Shown one piece after another: positions 51,635 to 62,168 of a stretch of 64,000 nt of DNA (positions are counted from its first letter, which is position 1; the number at the start of each line of letters is the position of its first letter). The notes below the pieces were generated by a model. That model was not told where the DNA came from. It was given only the letters and a program-made list of their open reading frames with translations, and made no database searches. Origin of the DNA: Prevotella sp. (GTDB lineage: Bacteria > Bacteroidota > Bacteroidia > Bacteroidales > Bacteroidaceae). The stretch covers positions 1-64,000 of the forward strand of contig JAGAPR010000047.1 of NCBI GenBank assembly GCA_017623155.1, given 5' to 3'. The position numbers and the translations under genes were made by a program.

Positions 51635-52861
51635 TCATTTCACGGGACAAACCTCGGCGGCCATTATTTCGATTGGGTTGTGACTGTCGGCGGTCACGCG
51701 CAACGGCGTGCGCAGCGTCATTCCGAGTTTTCGCGCTGTCTCAACGAAAGTATCGCGGCTTTGTTCCGTGACGGAATTCATCACCACGACGCCACCCTCC
51801 GGCATGATTTCCGCCACACGAGACATTATCTCCGCGAGCCGTCCGCCGTGTCCGCCGATGAACACCGCGTCCGGACAAGGCAACGATGACAGGTCTGTCT
51901 GCAAAAAATCGCCTGTCAATGCCATTATGCCGGGCACTCCGAAACGGCGTGCGTTGGCGGTTATCAGTGCCTCGCCGGCCTCTCTCTTCTCAAAAGCCAC
52001 CACTTCGAGATGCGGGAACTGTGCCTTTGCCTCGATCGACACCGAGCCCGTGCAGAAACCGATATCCCACAACACATGACGCGACGGCAGTCCGAGTGCT
52101 TGCAGGGAGAGCAGCCGTATTGGCATCTTGGTGATCATCTTGGCGCGTCCGTCGAGATGTTCAAAGTCGCCGTCCGGTATTCCGAAGAGTCGGTCGCGGC
52201 GGCAAGTGGCAGTGAGTATTATGCAATTCGGCATCGGGAACTCCCGCTCTGCTGCCTCGGCTATCGTCATTGTCGTTATGCTTTCGTTCTCGGCATTGCC
52301 CAGATTGCAGCCAACGGTCATCATATAGTTGTCATATCCGAACTCTGTCATGCGGCGGGCGATTGCGGCGGGCGTGCGCTCGCGGTCTGTAAGCACGCCT
52401 ATCAGCGGCCGGCACTCTATCAGCGCGCGGTCAAACTCATGCCACGGGCGGCCTGTAAGCGACACCACGCACATGTCGTGATACGGCATCACCATCCTAT
52501 GAGCAAGCATTTGCAGGGAGTTGTGGGCCGGATAGAGTCGTATCGCGGCAAAAGGCTCCTTGCGACGGATGGTATTTGCAAATCCGAAAAACAGCGGGTC
52601 ACCCGAGGCGAACACCACAATGCGCTCATGGATGTGCCCGTAAGCATCGAAAACACCGTCTATCGGCACGGTGATATCTATCCATTCGGCACCGGCCGGC
52701 AATAATGCAGCCACGATTTCATGATGCCTGCGCCCGCCGGAAAAAACTCTCGCGGTGTTTATCTCGGCCATGACTTCGGGCGGAAACCACGGCTTGCGGC
52801 TGTCGGTAAGCCCTATCACGACATATTCCCGGCTCTGTTTTATATTCTCTTCCATCGCCAT
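51635..52861 (-). CDS. cobL: Fusion: precorrin-6Y methyltransferase CbiE-CbiT (CobL type)
   Basis: A 408-residue protein that methylates C5 and C15 and decarboxylates the C12 acetate. The N-terminal half is CbiE (VFASGDPLFFGFANTIRR, LIGVLTDRERTPAAIA), a tetrapyrrole methylase. The C-terminal half is CbiT (HVLWDIGFCTGSVSIEAKAQ, PDAVFIGGHGGRLAEIMSRV), a Rossmann methyltransferase. The fusion is the CobL form. The start MAMEEN is one choice; a start six bases later is possible. It lies between cbiH-cbiC (21 bp upstream) and cbiG-cbiF (40 bp). Confidence 0.93.
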   Translation of the reverse strand: MAMEENIKQSREYVVIGLTDSRKPWFPPEVMAEINTARVFSGGRRHHEIVAALLPAGAEWIDITVPIDGVFDAYGHIHERIVVFASGDPLFFGFANTIRRKEPFAAIRLYPAHNSLQMLAHRMVMPYHDMCVVSLTGRPWHEFDRALIECRPLIGVLTDRERTPAAIARRMTEFGYDNYMMTVGCNLGNAENESITTMTIAEAAEREFPMPNCIILTATCRRDRLFGIPDGDFEHLDGRAKMITKMPIRLLSLQALGLPSRHVLWDIGFCTGSVSIEAKAQFPHLEVVAFEKREAGEALITANARRFGVPGIMALTGDFLQTDLSSLPCPDAVFIGGHGGRLAEIMSRVAEIMPEGGVVVMNSVTEQSRDTFVETARKLGMTLRTPLRVTADSHNPIEIMAAEVCPVK

Positions 52862-52882
52862 TCTTTTTCACTTCATGACTTT

Positions 52883-54292
52883 TCACACGTCACGACCGGG
52901 GCGGAGGGCCTCGGCATCGTTAAAACACAGGATGGCATTGGTGAGCGTCGCGGCGATATTGCTGCCGCCCTTGCGTCCCCGAACGATTATTTTGGGAACG
53001 TCGGAGAATGTCTTTACCATATATTTCGACTCTCTCACATGCACAAAGCCCACCGGAGCGGCTATTATTCCCGCTGGTCGCGCCTTGCCCTTACGCATGA
53101 GGTCGCACAGCTCGATGAGTGCCGTCGGGGCGTTGCCGAACACAAACAATGCATCCGGATGCTCTTCGACGGCGAGCCTTATGCCTGCCTGCGTGCGGGT
53201 GATACCCTCGTTTTCTGCCATAGCACACGCCCGTTCGTCGCCGAGATAACATTTCGCCTCAACGCCAAGACGGGCCAACGCTCCTTTTCTTATGCCGCTC
53301 GTGACCATCGTCACGTCGCTTATAATCGTCGTCAGCCGACCGGTTTTCACCATATCATACAATGTTTCCACCGCACCTTCATCCGTATACAGGATGTTTT
53401 CCATGTCGAAATCGGCCGTGGTATGTATCGCGTGCAGCAAAGCCCACTTGCGTCCGAGACTTATATCCCGGTTTTTCAGTTCGCCCTCTATCGTGCGGAA
53501 GCTGCGTATCATGATGTCCTGCCCCACCCGTCCGGTATCGGCATCCGCGTCGCGGTAATATCCCCGCGGCGTGATAAAACGGCCGTCGCGCACATACGAC
53601 TGCGAATTTCCGATTATAACGACGGTGAACATGTCGGCATCTTCGGGATTGAAATCGCCCAGAGTGACAATCTCCGCCGTCTGTTCCGGTCGGCCCGCCT
53701 GCCGCACGAGGCCCACGGGAGTGTCTGCCGGGCGGCCGCACTCGATGAAAATTTCTTTCAGCCGGTGCAACTGCCAGTAACGACCGTGGCTTCTCGGGTT
53801 GTATACCGCCGTGACAAAGTCGGCCGTGGCGGCTGCCGTGATGCGCCGTTCGATTATCTCCCACGGCGTCATGAGGTCTGAAAGTGATATCACGCAGAAG
53901 TCGTGCCCCACGGGAGCGCCGAGGATTGAGGCTGCTTTCTGAAAGGCGGAGATGCCGGGATATGCCGTTATTTCGACATTTCCGCCGCGCTCCACATTCA
54001 TTTCGTATATCAGCGGCGCCATTCCGTATATGCCGGCATCGCCTGAACTGATGACGACAACCGTGCGCCCGCCCTCGGCAAGTTCGAAAGCCTGACGAGC
54101 CCGTTCCCTTTCCTGCCGCATGCCGCTGTCGACACACACGGCATCGGGCTCCATATACGGCTCGATAAATCGGAAATAATACTTGTAGCCTACTACCACA
54201 TCGGCCTCTCTGACAGCTCCGAGCACCGCCGGCGTTATGTCGTCTGCGCTACCCGGACCTATTCCCGCTATTATTATTCTTGGCTTGCTCAT
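52883..54292 (-). CDS. Fusion: precorrin-3B C17-methyltransferase (CbiH) and precorrin-8X methylmutase (CbiC)
   Basis: A 469-residue protein. Residues 1 to about 245 are CbiH/CobJ (IIIAGIGPGSADDITPAVLG, VVISSGDAGIYGMAPLIYEM, AVYNPRSHGRYWQL), the ring-contracting methylase. About 258-469 are CbiC/CobH (RSFRTIEGELKNRDI, RKWALLHAIHTTADFDM with the active-site His region, ENEGITRTQAGIRLA, APVGFVHVRESK), the methylmutase giving hydrogenobyrinic or cobyrinic acid. It is the first gene of the visible cluster. A TAACTTTG box at 54318-54325 starts transcription 26 bp upstream, leaving no room for a cobalamin riboswitch. Confidence 0.93.
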   Translation of the reverse strand: MSKPRIIIAGIGPGSADDITPAVLGAVREADVVVGYKYYFRFIEPYMEPDAVCVDSGMRQERERARQAFELAEGGRTVVVISSGDAGIYGMAPLIYEMNVERGGNVEITAYPGISAFQKAASILGAPVGHDFCVISLSDLMTPWEIIERRITAAATADFVTAVYNPRSHGRYWQLHRLKEIFIECGRPADTPVGLVRQAGRPEQTAEIVTLGDFNPEDADMFTVVIIGNSQSYVRDGRFITPRGYYRDADADTGRVGQDIMIRSFRTIEGELKNRDISLGRKWALLHAIHTTADFDMENILYTDEGAVETLYDMVKTGRLTTIISDVTMVTSGIRKGALARLGVEAKCYLGDERACAMAENEGITRTQAGIRLAVEEHPDALFVFGNAPTALIELCDLMRKGKARPAGIIAAPVGFVHVRESKYMVKTFSDVPKIIVRGRKGGSNIAATLTNAILCFNDAEALRPGRDV

Positions 54293-54317
54293 AATATCTG
54301 CATTGTCTTTAAAGACG

Positions 54318-54325
54318 CAAAGTTA
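54318..54325 (-). promoter_or_regulatory. -7 promoter box of the cobalamin cluster
   Basis: The minus strand reads TAACTTTG, 26 bp before the cbiH-cbiC start. Confidence 0.65.
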
Positions 54326-54365
54326 CTCTTTTTTTTATAATTATTGTCTTTGAGGGAGAAGTCTT

Positions 54366-57690
<3,325 letters not shown>

Positions 57691-58491
57691 TCAAGGCTGC
57701 TTGCCGATGTAAGCGAGGATACCTCCGTCTACATAAAGCACGTGACCGTTGACGGCATCCGATGCGTGAGAAGCGAGGAATACTGCCGGGCCGCCGAGTT
57801 CTTCGGGCTCGAGCCAGCGTCCTGCCGGGGTCTTGGCGCAGATGAACGAGTCAAACGGATGACGGCTGCCGTCGGCTTGACGCTCGCGCAACGGGGCTGT
57901 CTGAGGAGTGGCGATATAGCCCGGGCCTATGCCGTTGCACTGGATGTTGTACTCTCCGTACTCTGAGCAGATGTTGCGTGTGAGCATCTTCAAACCGCCC
58001 TTGGCGGCAGCGTATGCAGACACTGTCTCGCGACCCAGTTCGCTCATCATAGAGCAGATATTGATGATTTTACCCTCGCGGCGCTCCATCATCTCGGGAA
58101 GCACGGCCGACGACACGATGAACGGACCTACGAGGTCGATGTCGATAACCTGCTGGAACTCGGCACGCTTCATCTCATGCATGGGAATACGCTTGATGAT
58201 ACCTGCGTTGTTGACGAGGATATCGATGTTGCCCACCTCTGCATGTATTTTCTCCACGAGTGCCTTCACATCGTCTTCCTTTGTCACGTCGCACACGTAA
58301 CCGTGCACATTCTCTATTCCTGCCTCCTTGTAGTTGGCGAGTCCTCTTTCGAGAGCAGCCTCATTGATATCATTGAAAATGATGTTCTTGATACCGGCAG
58401 CCACGAATGCCTTGGCGATATTAAATCCGATACCGTAAGAAGCGCCGGTAATCCAAGCGTTCTTACCCTCTAATGAAAAAGGATTTTTCAT
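57691..58491 (-). CDS. kduD: 2-dehydro-3-deoxy-D-gluconate 5-dehydrogenase
   Basis: KduD reduces 3-deoxy-D-glycero-2,5-hexodiulosonate to 2-keto-3-deoxygluconate with NADH in unsaturated-uronate catabolism. The 266-residue short-chain dehydrogenase has the cofactor loop GASYGIGFNIAKAFV, LVNNAGIIKRIPMHEM, the catalytic YAAAKGG (Tyr-x-x-x-Lys), and the C-terminal SDAVNGHVLYVDGGILAYIG. It follows kduI, its pathway partner, by 166 bp. Gluconate 5-dehydrogenases are close relatives, but the kduI neighbour settles the assignment. Confidence 0.93.
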   Translation of the reverse strand: MKNPFSLEGKNAWITGASYGIGFNIAKAFVAAGIKNIIFNDINEAALERGLANYKEAGIENVHGYVCDVTKEDDVKALVEKIHAEVGNIDILVNNAGIIKRIPMHEMKRAEFQQVIDIDLVGPFIVSSAVLPEMMERREGKIINICSMMSELGRETVSAYAAAKGGLKMLTRNICSEYGEYNIQCNGIGPGYIATPQTAPLRERQADGSRHPFDSFICAKTPAGRWLEPEELGGPAVFLASHASDAVNGHVLYVDGGILAYIGKQP

Positions 58492-58634
58492 TTAATTCTA
58501 AATTTAAATTATTAATTATTAGTTGTTATTTATATTCTGAACCTTTGTTTCCGAATTATGACATGAGGTCATGCCGTTTCCCGGCTTTTCCGTCTCTATC
58601 ACGCGCATCTCCGCCCGTCATAATTCATAATTTT

Positions 58635-58680
58635 CATTGATTACAGACTTGAAATTTCTATTTCAGGTCTGTAATCAATG
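58635..58680. repeat. Hairpin mirroring the 3' end of kduI
   Basis: Arms 58635-58655 and 58660-58680 are 21-bp inverted copies with one mismatch and a 4-nt loop. The right arm is kduI coding sequence including its stop. It could act as a terminator between kduI and kduD, although the following strand lacks a strong T-run. Confidence 0.85.
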
Positions 58681-59500
58681 AAAAGTCCTGATCTCCGTAG
58701 TCGAGATTTTCGCCTCCCATACCCCAGATGAAGGTGTAGTTGTGGGTGGCGGCGGCGCTGTGGATGCTCCATTCGGGCGAGAGCACGGCCTGATCGCCTT
58801 TCATCCAGATGTGGCGTGTCTCGTCTACCTCACCCATGAAGTGGCATACGGCCTGATCTTCGGGCACCTCGAAGTAGAAGTAAGCCTCCATGCGGCGGCT
58901 GTGCACGTGCGCCGGCATCGTGTTCCATACGCTTCCGGGAGCAAGCTCGGTCATACCCATCTGCAACTGGCATGTAGGAAGCACCTGATTGACAATCATC
59001 TTGTTGATGTCGCGCTCGTTACTCGTCTCCAGTTCGCCCATGTGAGCCACCACGGCGTCGGCCTTTGTCACTTTCTTGCAGGGATATGCCGTGTGTGCCG
59101 TCACGCTGTTGAAGTAGAACTTGGCGGGCTTTGCGGCATCGGTGCTGGCAAAGAACACGTCGCGGTCGCCGCGGCCGATGTACAATGCCTCTTTATAACC
59201 GAGGGTAAACTCCTCGTCGCCCACTTTCACGGTGCCTTCGCCGCCTACATTGAAGATACCTATCTCGCGGCGGGTGGTGAAATATTCGGCTTTGAGCGGG
59301 TCGATGGCCTCGAGCTTCAAGCTCTCCTTTACGGGCATGGCACCGCCGACAACCATGCGGTCGTACATCGAATATACCATGTTCACCTCGTCGGCGGCAA
59401 ACACTTTCTCTATAAGGAAATCACGGCGTATGCGGGCCGTGTCGTAACTCTTCGCGTCTTCCGGATGTGCGGCGTAGCGAATTTCGTAATTTGTTTTCAT
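58658..59500 (-). CDS. kduI: 5-dehydro-4-deoxy-D-glucuronate isomerase
   Basis: KduI isomerises the unsaturated uronate product of pectin lyases to the ketose used by KduD. The 280-residue cupin has the zinc-binding pattern in MPAHVHSRRMEAYFYFEV (His, His, Glu), with the last His near FMGEVDETRHIWMKG, and the N-terminal MKTNYEIRYAAHPEDAKSYD typical of the family. Length is normal. A TATCTTTG box at 59626-59633 starts a kduI-kduD unit. It links to the rhamnogalacturonan lyase at 30978-32798. Confidence 0.95.
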   Translation of the reverse strand: MKTNYEIRYAAHPEDAKSYDTARIRRDFLIEKVFAADEVNMVYSMYDRMVVGGAMPVKESLKLEAIDPLKAEYFTTRREIGIFNVGGEGTVKVGDEEFTLGYKEALYIGRGDRDVFFASTDAAKPAKFYFNSVTAHTAYPCKKVTKADAVVAHMGELETSNERDINKMIVNQVLPTCQLQMGMTELAPGSVWNTMPAHVHSRRMEAYFYFEVPEDQAVCHFMGEVDETRHIWMKGDQAVLSPEWSIHSAAATHNYTFIWGMGGENLDYGDQDFSLITDLK

Positions 59501-59625
59501 AAATCAATATATAAGTTTTTAAATCATTGTTTTCGAAACATTTGCGCGGTCGTGGCAGGTCGGAAACACATTTCTTTCCGTTTGCCACACCCGGCGATAC
59601 GCACCGAGGCGCATACTGTCATTTG

Positions 59626-59633
59626 CAAAGATA
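59626..59633 (-). promoter_or_regulatory. -7 promoter box of kduI
   Basis: The minus strand reads TATCTTTG, 126 bp upstream of the kduI ATG. Confidence 0.6.
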
Positions 59634-59733
59634 ATAAATAAAAACCGAACACGGATAAATATATCGCGGTATATTTCAAGAAAAAATCTTATTTAACGTG
59701 AGTTTTGGAATTTACAAAACATTACCCGCCCCC

Positions 59734-59761
59734 GCGTAACGATGTTACTTGGCCTTGTAAC
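59734..59761. repeat. Family A repeat, single partial copy
   Basis: CGCGTAACGATGTTACTTGG then CCTTGTAAC, matching the third and fourth units of the element at 9373-9457. Confidence 0.7.
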
Positions 59762-59830
59762 AAAATTCAAAGTTACAAAAAAGAGGATGTGCACTTCAAT
59801 TTTGTCACATTCTCGTCATTCTACATTTAT

Positions 59831-59980
59831 TCAAAAGTGATATATGACATCTTCGGGCGTGGGAGTGCCCGGCCTGACGATATCGAGATTATACACTTGA
59901 GCATCCGGATTACACTCTTTGATTAAATTTGTTAAGATGTATACCGATAGAGCCGGTACCGCCGGTGATTTGTAATTCAT
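59831..59980 (-). pseudogene. Fragment of an NAD-dependent sugar epimerase gene
   Basis: On the minus strand one frame gives ITGGTGSIGIHL, the nucleotide-binding loop of epimerase/dehydratase proteins. After one extra A the next frame continues LTNLIKECNPDAQVYNLDIV and RPG, as expected after that loop. Only about 50 residues remain and the frame is broken, so it is a dead 5' fragment. The first 34 bp of it reappear at 61376-61409 beyond the ATPase gene. Confidence 0.75.
59936..59969. repeat. 34-bp direct repeat, left copy
   Basis: It is identical to 61376-61409 and encodes (minus strand) the GGTGSIG loop of the epimerase fragment. The two copies flank the AAA ATPase gene, 1440 bp apart. Confidence 0.95.
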
Positions 59981-60009
59981 ATAAATATCATTAATCCTTT
60001 CTTTTTTCA

Positions 60010-60049
60010 ATATTTACATATCAGAAACAGATAAAAGTATTGTAAATAT
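60010..60049. promoter_or_regulatory. Inverted repeat upstream of the ATPase promoter
   Basis: ATATTTACA (60010-60018) and TGTAAATAT (60041-60049) are perfect 9-bp inverted copies, ending 22 bp before the -7 box. It could be an operator or the end of a neighbouring transcript. Confidence 0.35.
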
Positions 60050-60071
60050 GCGCATTCTTCAGAAAAATAAG

Positions 60072-60079
60072 TATCTTTG
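60072..60079 (+). promoter_or_regulatory. -7 promoter box of the ATPase gene
   Basis: TATCTTTG, 84 bp upstream of the chosen start at 60164. An in-frame ATG at 60077 overlaps the box and would precede transcription, so it is rejected. Confidence 0.65.
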
Positions 60080-60163
60080 CATCCTATATTCAGACTAAAA
60101 AAGCGGAGTGCAACTCCTGTTTTTAAGTCAAAAATTAGGAATAAACTTCAATATCATTCCGCT

Positions 60164-61330
60164 ATGTTTAAAAGATATACAACACTTGAAGATACGTGCA
60201 CAGACAGTATTTTTCTTTTCGGAGCGCGTCAGACAGGTAAGACAACTCTTATCAATGAGTTATTTCCTGATGCGCCCAAGTATGACCTGCTTGACTCAAC
60301 GACTTATGAACGCCTGCAACGCAATCCTTCGCTACTTCGCCAAGAACTGGAAATGCTGCCGGCCAATACCCTCGTGGTGATAGATGAAATTCAGCAAATT
60401 CCCATTCTATTAAATGAGGTTCACTGGCTTATAGTAAACAAGAGTCTGCGGTTTGTGCTTAGCGGTTCAAGTGCACGCAAACTGAAACGTAATGGAGCCA
60501 ATATGCTTGGTGGCCGTGCATTGAAAAACGTTCTGTTCCCCCTTGTAAGCAAGGAAATAGACGATTTTGATGTAATACGCGCAATTCACAACGGCATGAT
60601 TCCCCGTCATTATCTTGCTCCCAGTCCAAATGTTTTGTGGCGAAGGATGCAGGCTTATATCACTGTATATCTAAGGGAAGAGATAAAGGCAGAGGCTCTG
60701 GTCAGAAATCTTACCACTTTCAACAAGTTTCTTGAGGTTGCAGCCATGACCGATGGCGAGATGGTTGTATGGAACAACATTGCACAAGACTGCGGCATAG
60801 ATGCAAAAACTGTAAAAGAATACTTTTCCATACTCGAGGAAACACTTGTGGGTTATATGATTCCGGCTTATACAAAGAAAGTAAAACGCAACATACGGCA
60901 ATCTCCCCGTTTCTATTATTTTGATCTTTGTATACCTAACTATCTTCTTGGGCGCAAGCATCTGCAACAGGGCACAAATGATTTTGGCCATGCTTTTGAA
61001 CACTTGATCATACAAGAGATGGTGGCATATCTTGGCTATCATTTCATAGACGGAGGGCTTTCCTACTGGCACACCTATTCTGAGCTCGAGGTTGATGCTG
61101 TATTGGGAGATGCACTGGCAGCAATAGAAATAAAGTCTTGCTCCGAAGTGCAGGCAAGGCATCTCAATGGCCTAAAAGCATTCAAGGAAGAGCACCCGGA
61201 TTGTCGTTGCATTGTCGTATCCATGGATGAGCGTCCGCGAATATTACAAGGGTTTGAGATTTTGCCGGCTAAAGATTTTCTGCGTATGCTTTGGAATGAC
61301 GAGATTGTCGACATTTCATTATTGCTATAG
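60164..61330 (+). CDS. AAA-family ATPase with DUF4143-type C-terminus
   Basis: A 388-residue protein of the large ATPase family often found singly and in many copies in Bacteroidales. It has Walker A GARQTGKTTL near residue 20, Walker B TLVVIDEIQQIP, sensor VLSGSSARKLKRNGANMLGG, and a C-terminal DUF4143 region (FYYFDLCIPNYLLGRK, then ELEVDAVLGDALAAIEIKS, which resembles a nuclease-like ExK core). Function is unknown; mobile or toxin-antitoxin-like behaviour has been suggested only by distribution. It has its own promoter and is bracketed by 34-bp repeats of an epimerase fragment, so it arrived as an insertion. Confidence 0.88.
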   Translation: MFKRYTTLEDTCTDSIFLFGARQTGKTTLINELFPDAPKYDLLDSTTYERLQRNPSLLRQELEMLPANTLVVIDEIQQIPILLNEVHWLIVNKSLRFVLSGSSARKLKRNGANMLGGRALKNVLFPLVSKEIDDFDVIRAIHNGMIPRHYLAPSPNVLWRRMQAYITVYLREEIKAEALVRNLTTFNKFLEVAAMTDGEMVVWNNIAQDCGIDAKTVKEYFSILEETLVGYMIPAYTKKVKRNIRQSPRFYYFDLCIPNYLLGRKHLQQGTNDFGHAFEHLIIQEMVAYLGYHFIDGGLSYWHTYSELEVDAVLGDALAAIEIKSCSEVQARHLNGLKAFKEEHPDCRCIVVSMDERPRILQGFEILPAKDFLRMLWNDEIVDISLLL

Positions 61331-61375
61331 GTATATCACATCTCTTTCGAGTATACATTCAAAAGCCTATAAGCG

Positions 61376-61409
61376 GATGTATACCGATAGAGCCGGTACC
61401 GCCGGTGAT
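61376..61409. repeat. 34-bp direct repeat, right copy
   Basis: It is identical to 59936-59969. On the minus strand it reads ITGGTGSIGIH and then hits a stop five codons later. Confidence 0.95.
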
Positions 61410-61674
61410 GTAACTATTCAGCGTAGATACCGGTCTACGGTTGAGTGCGCATGCGATAACAAGTTCAGTCCTCTGTAACTATTCAGTATTTCATCCGGAC
61501 TCCTGAGACCGGGTGTAAATTATTAATAAACGTAAAAACCGCGGGGTAATTGTTAAAATAAAAAGTGCGACTTGAAGTCACCGTTTAGAAAAAGCCGAGA
61601 ATTTAAATTGACATTTTCGTGTCATTATTTGGGGGTTGAGATGCAATTATCCGGGGTTGGACATGATTTCCGGT
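61410..61674. other. Intergenic stretch after the ATPase insertion
   Basis: The word gtaactattcag occurs at 61410-61421 and again near 61476-61487, flanking gtagataccggtctac, a small palindrome. No gene is seen. Confidence 0.5.
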
Positions 61675-61907
61675 CGTTTTTGCGTTGCAATAAGGCTGTA
61701 ATTGCATTGCATTTACGGCCTTATTGCATTCCAATTACGGCCTAATTGGAATGCAATTACGGCCTAATTGGAAATGAAGAGGGTTTGTAAGGGAAGTAGG
61801 GAAAGTAGATTTTACAGGTAACAGACTGACAAACAACATTTTACACAAAATGCTCTAAAAATGCGTTTTTTGCGGCCTCGGGAAAATATTTTTGAAAAAA
61901 CGCATTC
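61675..61907 (+). repeat. Composite family B element, copy 2
   Basis: It reads CGTTTTTGCGTT, then four units on CAATTACGGCCTAATTG or variants (61687-61772). About 100 bp follow, then TTTTGCGGCCTCG (ending 61880), an AT-rich stretch and ACGCATT. The order and relative spacing match 30541-30768 read on the minus strand. It lies about 260 bp upstream of the helicase gene. Confidence 0.8.
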
Positions 61908-61983
61908 TCAGAGCATTCAACCCCCGATTTTATTAACAACGTTTTAATCATTTTAACATATACACTCACGAGGGGCGGTCGTT

Positions 61984-62052
61984 ATGATAGAGGCAACCTG
62001 CCGGCACGCCGACGAAATGCCCGTTGTAGAAAGGATATATGAACAACCATGA
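61984..62052 (+). pseudogene. Possible 5' fragment of a GNAT acetyltransferase gene
   Basis: A 22-codon frame MIEATCRHADEMPVVERIYE ending QP-stop resembles the first strand and helix of GNAT N-acetyltransferases (MIR.AT..DMP.V..IYE). The rest of the domain is absent; repeat words (attcttcattctt) and the helicase promoter follow at once. It is short, so the match could be chance. Confidence 0.35.
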
Positions 62053-62065
62053 ATGATGCAGGTCA

Positions 62066-62099
62066 AAATTCTTCATTCTTTATTCTTCATTCTTCATTT
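62066..62099. repeat. attcttcattctt word repeats
   Basis: attcttcattctttattctt followed by cattcttcattt: a tandem of a 7-8 bp word directly upstream of the helicase promoter. Confidence 0.6.
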
Positions 62100-62106
62100 A
62101 ATATCA

Positions 62107-62114
62107 TACCTTTG
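62107..62114 (+). promoter_or_regulatory. -7 promoter box of the helicase gene
   Basis: TACCTTTG, 54 bp upstream of the ATG at 62169. Confidence 0.65.
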
Positions 62115-62168
62115 CAACATTGTACGCGCGAAAACAGCACGGCGGATTATCAAAAAAAGAAAAAGACA

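Noticed and set aside
54293-54365. Cobalamin riboswitch
   Set aside because: The 73-bp spacer is too short and shows no B12-box-like segment.
60010-60049. Rho-independent terminator
   Set aside because: The 9-bp arms are AT-only, the loop is 22 nt and no T-run follows; an operator reading is kept at low confidence instead.
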